From an uncultured Holophagaceae bacterium (GTDB taxonomy: Bacteria > Acidobacteriota > Holophagae > Holophagales > Holophagaceae): a stretch of 12,834 nt of DNA. Below the pieces are notes generated by a model. It made no database searches. It was given only the letters and a program-made list of their open reading frames with translations, and was not told the origin of the DNA. Shown piece after piece: positions 6,993 through 12,375 of this stretch. The position numbers and the translations under genes were made by a program. Each line of letters starts with the position of its first letter. The first letter of the stretch is position 1. Location of the stretch: the NCBI GenBank assembly GCA_903919165.1, contig CAIXHJ010000067.1, forward strand, positions 1-12,834, written 5' to 3'.

Positions 6993-8666
6993 TCAGCCGG
7001 GGTACGCCTTGGCCTGCCCTTCCCGGCGGTAGTCACTGACGGCCAGGTACTGGCCGCCGCGACTGAAGACGCCCTGCACATCCGAGATGAGTTCCTGCTT
7101 GTCCTTGAGGGTGTAGCCCATCCCGGCCAGGGCGGAGAGCAGCTCGGGCCGGTCGAAGCCAGGCTCATGGGTCAGGGCATCGGGCCAGCCCTGGTGGTGC
7201 AAGCGGCTGGCGCTAATCGAGGTTTCTGGTGGCACGCCATGGAGCAGGCTGGCCAGGAGGATGTTCGCCAAAGTGGTGGGAATGGTAGGTCCCCCAGGCG
7301 TGCCCAGCAGCATGTCCACGGCAACGCCCGAGGTCACAAGCACGGGAGCCATGTTGCTGGCGGGGTGCTTGCCCGGAGCGAAGAGGTTCGGCTCACTGCC
7401 GATGACCCCGAAGTAGTTCTCTTTCCCCTCGATGAAGGAGAAGGAATCGATGCTGCCATTGAGCAGGAATCCGGCCCCGGCCACGGCCCACTTCGAGCCA
7501 TAGCGGAGGTTCATGCTGTAGGAATTGGAGACCGCGTTGCCTGCGGCGTCGATGATGGAGAAATGGGTGGTGTTCTTCCCCGGGGCCTTCGGCTCGCGGC
7601 ACCGGGTAGCCTGGGCATCCGTGGGTGTATCCCGGGAAGGGTCGATGAGCCCGAAGAGGCGATCCGAGTTCTCCCGGGTGAGGAGCCGCCGGTATGCGGT
7701 GCCGAGGGGAATATCCCCCAGGTAGTCCATGCGGTCGATGAAGGCCAGCTTGGAGGCCTGGGCCAGGTAGTGGTGGTACTCGGGACTATCAAACTCCCAG
7801 CGCCGGAATTCCGCTCGATCCAGGATGCCCAGGATCTCCAGCAGCATGGCGCCCCCCCCTTCGGGTGGCACGGTCCAGACCCGTCTGCCCGCGATTTCGA
7901 CGTGGATGGGATCCACTTCCCGGAGGACGTACTCCGCCAGATCTTCCGCGGCCATGAACCCACCGTTGGCTTGCAGATCCGCTACGATCTGCTCGGCGAT
8001 CCGACCCCGGTAGAAGGCCTGTTCCCCCTCCTGGGCCAGGAGGGTCAGGGTCTTCGCGAGGGTCGGATTCGGCAGGAGATCGCCAGCCCGGTATGGTTCC
8101 GCCCGGACATAGATCCGCCTGGCCTCGGGGGAGGCCGCGAGTTTGGGGGCGAGACGGTTGAGGCAATCCGCTTCGTACTGGGTGACGACCGCGCCCTCCT
8201 GGGCCCGCCGGGCGACGGCCAGCAGCAGATCCCTGGCCTTCAAGTTCCCGTAGCGCTTCTGGAGTTCGAAGAAGGCCTTGACGGTGCCGGGCACACAGAC
8301 GGAGGCTGGCCCGAAGGCCGTCTTGTCGGGATCCGGCGAACCATCCGGCGACAGGAAATCTTCGCGCGAGGCGCCCCTGGGAGCCTGCTCCCGGTAGTTG
8401 AAGACCTTGGGCTGGCCCCCCTTAACCTGGAAGAGGAGGTAACCCCCTCCACCGAGATTGCCCGCCTGAGGATGGTAGATGCAGAGGGCAAAGGCCGTGG
8501 AGAAGGCAGCATCGAAGGCGTTGCCGCCGTCCTGGAGCACCTGGATGGCCAGTTCGGAAGCCTGCCGGGAAGCGGAGGCGACGGCTCCTTTCCCTCGGGC
8601 CGTGGAAACCTGTCCCGGCGCACTGGCCTTCATGGTGACCCGGAAATCGTTGTAGCTGTTCGTCAC
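6993..8666 (-). CDS. ggt: Gamma-glutamyltransferase (glutathione hydrolase)
   Basis: N-terminal nucleophile hydrolase that cleaves or transfers the gamma-glutamyl group of glutathione and related peptides. The self-processing site NTTHFSIID is present; the first Thr of TTHFS (residue 366 from the GTG) would be the nucleophile of the small subunit. The large-subunit motif NYREQAP carries the Arg that binds the gamma-glutamyl carboxylate, and NMAPVLV plus GTPGGPTIPTTLANI match the C-terminal substrate loops. I prefer GTG 8664-8666 because AAGGA sits 6 bases upstream; ATG 8631-8633 is the alternative. Neither gives an evident signal peptide, unusual for an enzyme normally exported. Its 5' region borders the integron remnant, so its native promoter may have been altered by it. 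Confidence 0.95.
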   Translation of the reverse strand: MTNSYNDFRVTMKASAPGQVSTARGKGAVASASRQASELAIQVLQDGGNAFDAAFSTAFALCIYHPQAGNLGGGGYLLFQVKGGQPKVFNYREQAPRGASREDFLSPDGSPDPDKTAFGPASVCVPGTVKAFFELQKRYGNLKARDLLLAVARRAQEGAVVTQYEADCLNRLAPKLAASPEARRIYVRAEPYRAGDLLPNPTLAKTLTLLAQEGEQAFYRGRIAEQIVADLQANGGFMAAEDLAEYVLREVDPIHVEIAGRRVWTVPPEGGGAMLLEILGILDRAEFRRWEFDSPEYHHYLAQASKLAFIDRMDYLGDIPLGTAYRRLLTRENSDRLFGLIDPSRDTPTDAQATRCREPKAPGKNTTHFSIIDAAGNAVSNSYSMNLRYGSKWAVAGAGFLLNGSIDSFSFIEGKENYFGVIGSEPNLFAPGKHPASNMAPVLVTSGVAVDMLLGTPGGPTIPTTLANILLASLLHGVPPETSISASRLHHQGWPDALTHEPGFDRPELLSALAGMGYTLKDKQELISDVQGVFSRGGQYLAVSDYRREGQAKAYPG

Positions 8667-8764
8667 CCTGAGTCCTTGCGAGCACCCACCAGTGTAAACA
8701 CACCTCCTCTTCCCCGAGGGCAGAGGGCTCCGCGCATGGCCAAGAGAGAGGAAACCACCCCGCA

Positions 8765-8797
8765 CCGGCGGTGTCCGAACTTAGCGAGAAGTCGGGC
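8765..8797 (-). repeat. Degenerate attC arm closing the cupin cassette
   Basis: On the minus strand the sequence GCCCGAC, TTCT, CGCTAAGTTCGGAC, ACCGCC aligns with the shared arm of the other attC sites (GCCTAAC, then CGCTCAACTCGGAC, then CCGCC). It starts 8 bases after the cupin stop codon, the expected place. A matching GTTRRRY arm is not clear; the closest is GTTTACA near 8693-8699, about 100 bases on. Probably the decayed outer end of the array. Confidence 0.5.
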
Positions 8798-8804
8798 AGA
8801 CCCG

Positions 8805-9134
8805 CTAATCGACAATGAAGAGCTTTGCGCCAGTCGAAGTATGGGAACGATGCGGCTCAGCATTGTCGGCGACCTGGTAGTTCATGCCCGGCGAGAGGAT
8901 GAACCTGCGGCCGTCTTTGAGTTCCGTGTGGAGTTCACCTTCCACGCAAAACAGGATGTGGCCCTTCGTGCACCAGTGATCGGCCAGGTAGCCGGGCGTG
9001 TACTCCACCATTCGGACGCGGATATCGCCGAAGTTGCGTGTGCGCCAGATGGCTGTCCCGGTTTCGCCCTTATGGAACGTAGGCTCGATGGACGACCAAT
9101 CCGTGATCCCGAAGGGAATTCCGCTCATCTGCAT
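8805..9134 (-). CDS. DHCW-motif cupin-fold protein (integron cassette gene)
   Basis: A 109-residue single-domain cupin. The core holds YTPGYLADHWCTKGHILFCV, with His53, Cys55, His59 and Glu65 as candidate metal ligands, then GELHTELKDGR, FILSPGMNYQVADNAEPHR and the C-terminal GAKLFIVD. This matches a family of small bacterial cupins named for a DHCW motif; here the order reads D-H-W-C. Its reaction is unknown. The start at ATG 9132-9134 is chosen because AGGAG lies 6 bases upstream; the ATG at 9158 has no ribosome site. It stands between two attC-type sites, so it is the outermost cassette of the array. Confidence 0.85.
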   Translation of the reverse strand: MQMSGIPFGITDWSSIEPTFHKGETGTAIWRTRNFGDIRVRMVEYTPGYLADHWCTKGHILFCVEGELHTELKDGRRFILSPGMNYQVADNAEPHRSHTSTGAKLFIVD

Positions 9135-9171
9135 GCTTGGCTCCTGGATGCCCGACATATGAGGTTAACCG

Positions 9172-9272
9172 GCCCAACCTGCCGCGGTGCGATGAGCGGA
9201 GCCGAGGATGCAGGGGGATGGGAGAGAACGGAAGGCCATGCAGGCGGGTCCGAGTTGAGCGGGGGGTCAGGC
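9172..9272 (-). repeat. attC-type site of the membrane-protein cassette (101 bp)
   Basis: Read on the minus strand, R'' is GCCTGAC (9266-9272), L'' is GCTCAACTCGGACC just inside, and R' is GTTGGGC (9172-9178). R'' and R' pair fully if two G-T pairs are allowed. R'' departs from the RYYYAAC consensus by one base, and the left L' arm is poorly matched, so the site is decayed. The stop codon of the adjacent gene lies within R''. Confidence 0.7.
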
Positions 9273-9605
9273 AGCTGCTGTAGTGGAATTGTTAAATTCA
9301 ACTCGACGCTCCCATGCCAGGAGCCAATACCCGAAGATGATCGTTTGGATGACGAGTTCGGGTTGATGCGCGAGAAAGAGGCGAAGGTTGAAACCTGGGG
9401 TGTAGACCCAAACTTCAATCTGACCAGAAATCCCGGCTATCGATCCGATAATCAAAAGGATCAAGGCAATGACGAGACCGCCCCACCGCTGTTGCCCGAG
9501 CAAGAATCGGCGGAGCGGGAAGAAGGCCAATCCATGCAGAATGTCCCTCAAGATTTGAGCGGGGATGATCATCAATTGAACCGCTGGACTTTGTAGATCA
9601 CGCAT
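9267..9605 (-). CDS. Small two-span membrane protein (integron cassette gene)
   Basis: 112 residues from ATG 9603-9605, or 101 from ATG 9570-9572; neither has a strong ribosome site. An amphipathic, basic N-terminal part (IPAQILRDILHG, LRRFLLGQQR) leads to a first membrane helix, GLVIALILLIIGSIAGI (about 43-59), a short outside-type loop with VWVYTPGFNLRLF, and a second helix, LVIQTIIFGYWLLAW (about 84-98), followed by ERR. No family is recognised. The TGA stop at 9267-9269 is inside the R'' box of the following attC, which shows that gene and site form one cassette. Confidence 0.75.
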   Translation of the reverse strand: MRDLQSPAVQLMIIPAQILRDILHGLAFFPLRRFLLGQQRWGGLVIALILLIIGSIAGISGQIEVWVYTPGFNLRLFLAHQPELVIQTIIFGYWLLAWERRVEFNNSTTAAA

Positions 9606-9708
9606 ACCAGGTAAGGCCAGCGGGCCTGGATCTCCTTGCCGGCCCCCAGACCGCTGGGTGGAGCAGCGGATCCATTGTTTCAAATTTTTGTAATAATGCC
9701 TGAGATCC

Positions 9709-9748
9709 GGTCATCCGATGAGAACTTAGGAGCCTGCTTCGGATGACC
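9709..9748. promoter_or_regulatory. Perfect 10-bp inverted repeat covering the start codon of the + strand gene
   Basis: GGTCATCCGA (9709-9718) is the exact reverse complement of TCGGATGACC (9739-9748), with a 20-base spacer. The spacer holds the ribosome-site candidate TTAGGAG and the right arm contains the ATG at 9743. It could be an RNA switch hiding the start codon or a dimeric operator. It lies about midway between two divergent genes. Confidence 0.5.
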
Positions 9749-10102
9749 ACGCGCCACTTTGACTTGAATGTGTTGGAGGAACTCCTCCTCGAACCCATGA
9801 GGGGCCGTCTGGCGGAGGCAAGGACGGCTCTCATCCTTCATGCCTCGCACTATTTCTGGGACCAGAACAGGGCCCGCCCGGCTGGCGAGGCAGGCCATCA
9901 GGCCATGAACTGCCTGGAGATGGCCACAGAGGCCGCCGATGGGAAGCTGGAATCCATGGGCCGCTGCCGCCTGACCTCTCCTGTGTTTTGGAACCGATAC
10001 CAGGCCCACCGGGATAGAGGGCTAACAGCCCATCGGGCTCTGGAGATGGCTATGGATGACACACGCCACCTGGTTCCCGTGGATCCGGGCAGACGCCTCT
10101 AA
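9743..10102 (+). CDS. Hypothetical protein, opposite in direction to the cassette array
   Basis: A 119-residue soluble, probably helical protein. Visible stretches are LNVLEELLLEPM, ALILHASHYFWDQN and SPVFWNRYQAHRDRGLTAHR near the end. No domain is recognised. Codons end mostly in G or C, as in the rest of the chromosome, and AGGAG stands 11 bases before the ATG. The opposite-strand frame over the same bases (9680-10009) looks like a shadow. It shares a cassette interval with the membrane protein but reads the other way, so it would need its own promoter. The A/T-rich stretch at 9675-9699 is a reasonable place for one. Confidence 0.6.
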   Translation: MTTRHFDLNVLEELLLEPMRGRLAEARTALILHASHYFWDQNRARPAGEAGHQAMNCLEMATEAADGKLESMGRCRLTSPVFWNRYQAHRDRGLTAHRALEMAMDDTRHLVPVDPGRRL

Positions 10103-10158
10103 GACGCCCCCACCAGGTTGGTCTTCAGTGATGTTCAGGCCCTTGCGCCTGTGGCCGG

Positions 10159-10213
10159 GTTGAACGCAGGGTCAACCGTGGATGCTGGGTCTGAGTTGAG
10201 TGGGGGGGCAGGC
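10159..10213 (-). repeat. Strongly decayed attC-type site of the second lipoprotein cassette
   Basis: On the minus strand the conserved arm is recognisable as GCCTGCC (10207-10213), a run of C, then ACTCAACTCAGACCC. The partner side, GGTTGACCCTGCGTTCAAC, resembles the L'-R' layout, with GTTCAAC in place of GTTRRRY. TCAAC of one arm pairs with GTTGA of the other, but the R boxes no longer match. The left limit is tentative. Confidence 0.5.
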
Positions 10214-10217
10214 GATT

Positions 10218-10252
10218 GGTGGGTCCACCGCAGCACGAGCAACACATCGTGC
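10218..10252. terminator. Two small hairpins between lipoprotein gene and attC
   Basis: GGTGG-GT-CCACC (10218-10229) and GCACGA, 8-base loop, TCGTGC (10233-10252) stand in the 60-base gap after the stop of the leftward lipoprotein gene. There is no run of T, so they are not a classical intrinsic terminator. They may stabilise the 3' end of the transcript. Confidence 0.25.
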
Positions 10253-10274
10253 GGAATCCCTCGGGGACCGGCAA

Positions 10275-10736
10275 TCACTCTCGGTGCCACGGAACCGTAA
10301 CCGGCTTTCCGGGCTCCGGCAGCACGGCCCAGCTGTCACTGATGAAGACCTTGTACTTGCCTGCCGGTTTCACATCCACGGCGATGAGGTTGGTGGAGGG
10401 ATCTCGGGTCCCGCCCCGGGTCATATGTCCGTAGGCCCCAGCCTGGTTTCCCGTGTAACCGTAGTGATAATCGTCCGGGGCTTCCACCAGTTTTGCGTAG
10501 AAAACGTAGGTTCCCGGGGGCTTCAGGTCGACTGTGATGGAGGGCGTGTGCGGTCCATAGGTGAATTTGGTGGTCTGGCCGGTGTTCACTTCCTGGGCGT
10601 AGACGGTTGCAGCGAAGGAATTGTCATTGTCATAGATGACGAACTTGACGGTCACTTGCGGGGTCTTCGCGCCGATTCCAAGCTTCTCGCAGCCCATCAA
10701 GAAGAGCGGCAGAAACAGGATTGCAATGGCGCCCAT
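10275..10736 (-). CDS. Predicted secreted lipoprotein (integron cassette gene)
   Basis: 153 residues starting with a lipoprotein signal, MGAIAILFLPLFLMGCEKLG; LMGC is the lipobox and Cys16 the predicted lipidation site. The mature part looks like a small beta-sandwich: VTVKFVIYDNDNSFAATVY, then ITVDLKPPGTYVFYAKL, and later VDVKPAGKYKVFISD, two repeats of a D(L/V)KP-G-Y pattern. No family is recognised. The ATG at 10734-10736 lies within the R' box of the preceding attC (GTTATGG), with no ribosome site upstream, so translation may be leaderless or depend on read-through from the upstream cassette. Longer frames to 10841 run through the attC and lack a signal peptide. Confidence 0.75.
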   Translation of the reverse strand: MGAIAILFLPLFLMGCEKLGIGAKTPQVTVKFVIYDNDNSFAATVYAQEVNTGQTTKFTYGPHTPSITVDLKPPGTYVFYAKLVEAPDDYHYGYTGNQAGAYGHMTRGGTRDPSTNLIAVDVKPAGKYKVFISDSWAVLPEPGKPVTVPWHRE

Positions 10737-10813
10737 AACAGCCGAAAAAGAACCAGCAGGAGGGATGAGACCAGACTCTGCGGGCGGGGTCCGGGTTGAG
10801 AGGAGGGTTAGGG
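10733..10813 (-). repeat. attC site of the first lipoprotein cassette (81 bp)
   Basis: Minus-strand R'' is CCCTAAC (10807-10813), L'' CTCAACCCGGACCCC, and R' GTTATGG (10733-10739). Including one more base on R'' and two on R', GCCCTAAC pairs with GTTATGGGC, with a single bulged T. The TAG of the upstream gene is 2 bases before R'', and the ATG of the next gene lies inside R'. Confidence 0.75.
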
Positions 10814-10815
10814 CG

Positions 10816-11115
10816 CTACCTGGCACTCGCACCGCCACCACCGAGAAAGGAAGCTGCGCCGAGAAGGAATCCGAAGTCGTACCAACCGCCTGAATTCGGG
10901 AATGAATAAATCCGGATGTCAGTGAAGAGACTTCCGATGAAGCTGAAAAGGATCAGGAACCCGTGGAGGAACCCATAGAAGAACCCTGGAGGATCGCTCA
11001 CAAATGAAGCCAACTTGGCCGAAGGCTGATGGGCGCATCCGGCCATAGCCAACAGAAGGAAAGTCGCGGCGAGGAACCAGACCTTGCTGGTTGGAGGACC
11101 AAATCCTGAATGCAT
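10816..11115 (-). CDS. Small lipoprotein with conserved aromatic C-terminal region (cassette gene)
   Basis: 99 residues from ATG 11113-11115. The signal peptide has a clear lipobox, LLAMAGC, with Cys27. The following region is aromatic and hydrophobic: GFFYGFLHGFLILFSFIGSL, then a conserved-looking NSGGWYDFGFLLGAASFLGG and a short polar end. From memory this W-Y-D-F-G-F-L-L-G pattern occurs in short uncharacterised proteins of other bacteria, some in cassettes; this should be treated as recollection. The frame continues upstream to 11403 only because the attC site happens to be open. The stop abuts the attC at 10813. Confidence 0.75.
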   Translation of the reverse strand: MHSGFGPPTSKVWFLAATFLLLAMAGCAHQPSAKLASFVSDPPGFFYGFLHGFLILFSFIGSLFTDIRIYSFPNSGGWYDFGFLLGAASFLGGGGASAR

Positions 11116-11136
11116 CGTGCCCCCGATGTGTTTGCG

Positions 11137-11260
11137 GCTTAACGAACGAAGCTGACCGGCCCCGCCTACACCGAGACATTGAACGAAGCCGAGAAAGACG
11201 AAAGTTGAGAGAGAACGGCGGACAAGGCAGGCGGGGTCCGAGTTGAGCGGGGGGTTAGGC
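11137..11260 (-). repeat. Best-preserved attC site, DUF1330 cassette (124 bp)
   Basis: On the minus strand R'' is GCCTAAC (11254-11260) and R' is GTTAAGC (11137-11143); both match RYYYAAC/GTTRRRY and pair along all 7 positions with one G-T pair. L'' GCTCAACTCGGACC pairs with GGTCAGC on the other side through bulges, as attC sites do with their extrahelical bases. An inner stem of about 10 bp joins AGGCGGGGTC to GGCCCCGCCT. The folded arm with bulges is the recombination substrate of IntI. Confidence 0.85.
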
Positions 11261-11335
11261 GGCACTCTGCTCGGCGATGAAAGGTTGGCTCTCATTGCAA
11301 AGTAAAACAAGTAGCTTGCCAGATTGGTGGGCGCG

Positions 11336-11623
11336 CTAGAGCCCCTCCACAGCAACCAAGTGATCGGTTGCGGCTGGTTGGCGCAAAGCCAGAAGGGGTG
11401 CATATTCGGGCGAGTTGTACCAAGACTTTAGCCGGTCCATCTCAGGGAACTCGATGATCACCAGTCTCGATGGATGCCATGAGCCCTCCAGAACTTCATG
11501 TTGGCCGCCGCGTACAAGAAACCGGCCACCAAACTTTGCAATAAGTGGCGCCACTTGCTGTTTGTACTTGTCGTACGTAGGTTGGTCGGTGATGTGTGTG
11601 TCTGCTATCAGGTAAGCGGGCAT
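11336..11623 (-). CDS. DUF1330 family protein (first cassette gene)
   Basis: 95 residues, the family norm, with a ferredoxin-like alpha/beta fold expected to form dimers. MPAYLIADTHITDQPTYDKY opens the protein; GGRFLVRGGQHEVLEGSW and RLVIIEFPEMDRLKSWYNSP are the core conserved stretches, and the end reads HLVAVEGL. The biochemical function of DUF1330 is not established. ATG 11621-11623 has AAAGGAG 7 bases upstream, the strongest ribosome site among the cassettes. It is next to attI, where expression from a cassette promoter would be highest. DUF1330 genes are known as cargo in environmental cassettes (general knowledge). Confidence 0.88.
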   Translation of the reverse strand: MPAYLIADTHITDQPTYDKYKQQVAPLIAKFGGRFLVRGGQHEVLEGSWHPSRLVIIEFPEMDRLKSWYNSPEYAPLLALRQPAATDHLVAVEGL

Positions 11624-11706
11624 CAGCCGACTCCTTTGTCTAGGTTGCTGAAAGGGCGAAAAGTGACTGCAAACTTCTAACCAACGATGGCCACGCATTC
11701 TGTGAC

Positions 11707-11760
11707 GCCCAACGGCGTATTAGGCGAACAGGGGGGAAGTGGAACAGTTCGCCTAAATCT
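11707..11760 (-). other. attI-like integration site with 10-bp inverted repeat
   Basis: Minus strand: TTCGCCTAATACGCC followed by GTTGGGC (11707-11713). This resembles the end of class 1 attI (TCGCCCTAAAACAAA, GTTAGGC), with GTTGGGC as the core box where the first cassette joins. Next to it, TTAGGCGAAC (11720-11729) and GTTCGCCTAA (11747-11756) form a perfect inverted repeat around a 17-base loop, giving extra copies of the core-like TTAGGC/GCCTAA element. It lies at the 5' side of the intI fragment and before the first cassette, as attI must. Confidence 0.6.
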
Positions 11761-11881
11761 GGGGAGCGAGGGAGAAAGGGTTGAAAAACATGAGAATGGA
11801 GTAGACAGAGGAAAATTAGAAGGTCTGAAATCCGGCGGATGGACTCGGGTTCGCTTGTTTCGCAGCCGCCGAGGCTTATGG

Positions 11882-12064
11882 GTCAGCTTCGGGCGGAACT
11901 CCGGTCACGACATCCGGACCATTCAGGAGTTGCTCGGTCATAAGGAGGTGGAGGCGACGACGATCTACACCCACGTGCTGAACCGCGGCGGCCGCGGCGT
12001 GGCGAGCCCGCTGGATGTGATTGGAGCCAGAGACCTGAACATGCCTCGGGGCAGGTCCACCTGA
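11882..12064 (+). pseudogene. intI: Integron integrase (IntI), C-terminal remnant
   Basis: Tyrosine recombinase of integrons, which joins attC to attI. The conserved part begins at about 11900: SGHDIRTIQELLGHKEVEAT, then TIYTHVLNRGGRGVASPLD, ending at TGA 12062-12064. It has the box II LLGH and the nucleophile Tyr (codon 11966-11968) and the VLNRGGRGV-SPLD ending that is special to IntI. The N-terminal domain, the first catalytic Arg, the box HxLRH and the IntI-specific insert are absent: a full IntI has about 320-340 residues. The frame is open back to 11687, but residues before about 11882 do not resemble IntI; a deletion of most of the gene is the simplest reading. Confidence 0.85.
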
Positions 12065-12227
12065 GTTCCATCCCCGCCAGGCAATCTTCGACATTGAGAC
12101 CATTCACGGATCAGCAGGTGGGACCTGGTGAATCACGGCCTCCGAAGTCGCGGTGGATTGCCGCAATTTACCCCAGTCCAGGGAGGCGTTTTCCGTAGGG
12201 TTTCCGTATCGCCCCAGCAAGCAAAGA

Positions 12228-12249
12228 GCCAAGACTCGTAAGTCTTGGC
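12228..12249 (-). terminator. Perfect 9-bp hairpin downstream of tRNA-Pro
   Basis: GCCAAGACT (12228-12236) and AGTCTTGGC (12241-12249) are exact reverse complements with a 4-base loop. On the minus strand it comes about 14 bases after the tRNA 3' end and is followed by TCTTTGCTTG, only mildly T-rich, so it is a probable but not classic intrinsic terminator for the tRNA transcript. Confidence 0.6.
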
Positions 12250-12263
12250 CCTTCTAGGTGTGT

Positions 12264-12340
<77 letters not shown>

Positions 12341-12375
12341 TGAGCTTTTGACTCTAGAACGGGTGGCGCGGCAGG

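Larger units (their letters stand above)
8765..12064. mobile_element. Remnant chromosomal integron: intI fragment, attI, five cassettes
   Basis: Order from right to left: IntI C-terminal fragment on the + strand, an attI-like site, then cassettes whose main genes read leftwards, each ending at an attC-type site (11137-11260, 10733-10813, about 10159-10213, 9172-9272, and a half-site at 8765-8797). Divergence of intI from the cassettes, with attI at the 5' side of intI, is the canonical integron layout. Genes are small, unrelated, and packed against the attC sites, and the patch is visibly richer in A+T than the flanks. The integrase is broken, so the array can no longer move by itself. The left boundary near 8700-8765 and the right boundary between 12064 and the tRNA are estimates. 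Confidence 0.8.

Noticed and set aside
9284..9300. GTTAAATTCAAC-like match as a further attC core
   Set aside because: It lies within the coding end of the membrane protein (VEFNNS) and has no L-box context; the true R'' is at 9266-9272.
7167..9596. An 809-codon open frame on the + strand
   Set aside because: It lies antisense to ggt and crosses the cupin, an attC and the membrane-protein gene. The translation is rich in Gly, Glu and Arg with no fold-like pattern, and ggt on the other strand has all catalytic motifs. It is a by-product of high GC.
9680..10009. A 109-codon minus-strand gene opposite the 119-residue protein
   Set aside because: Its translation is Gly/His/Arg-rich without structure, and it has no ribosome site. 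The + strand frame has better composition and a plausible ribosome site.
9243..11260. CRISPR array suggested by four similar repeats
   Set aside because: The copies are about 400-950 bases apart, vary in sequence, and enclose genes. They behave as one arm of attC sites, with a partner arm, not as CRISPR repeats.
10816..11403. A single 195-residue protein starting at 11403
   Set aside because: The first 96 residues come from translating the attC site and the 3' region of the DUF1330 cassette. The lipoprotein signal begins at 11115, which gives the natural start.
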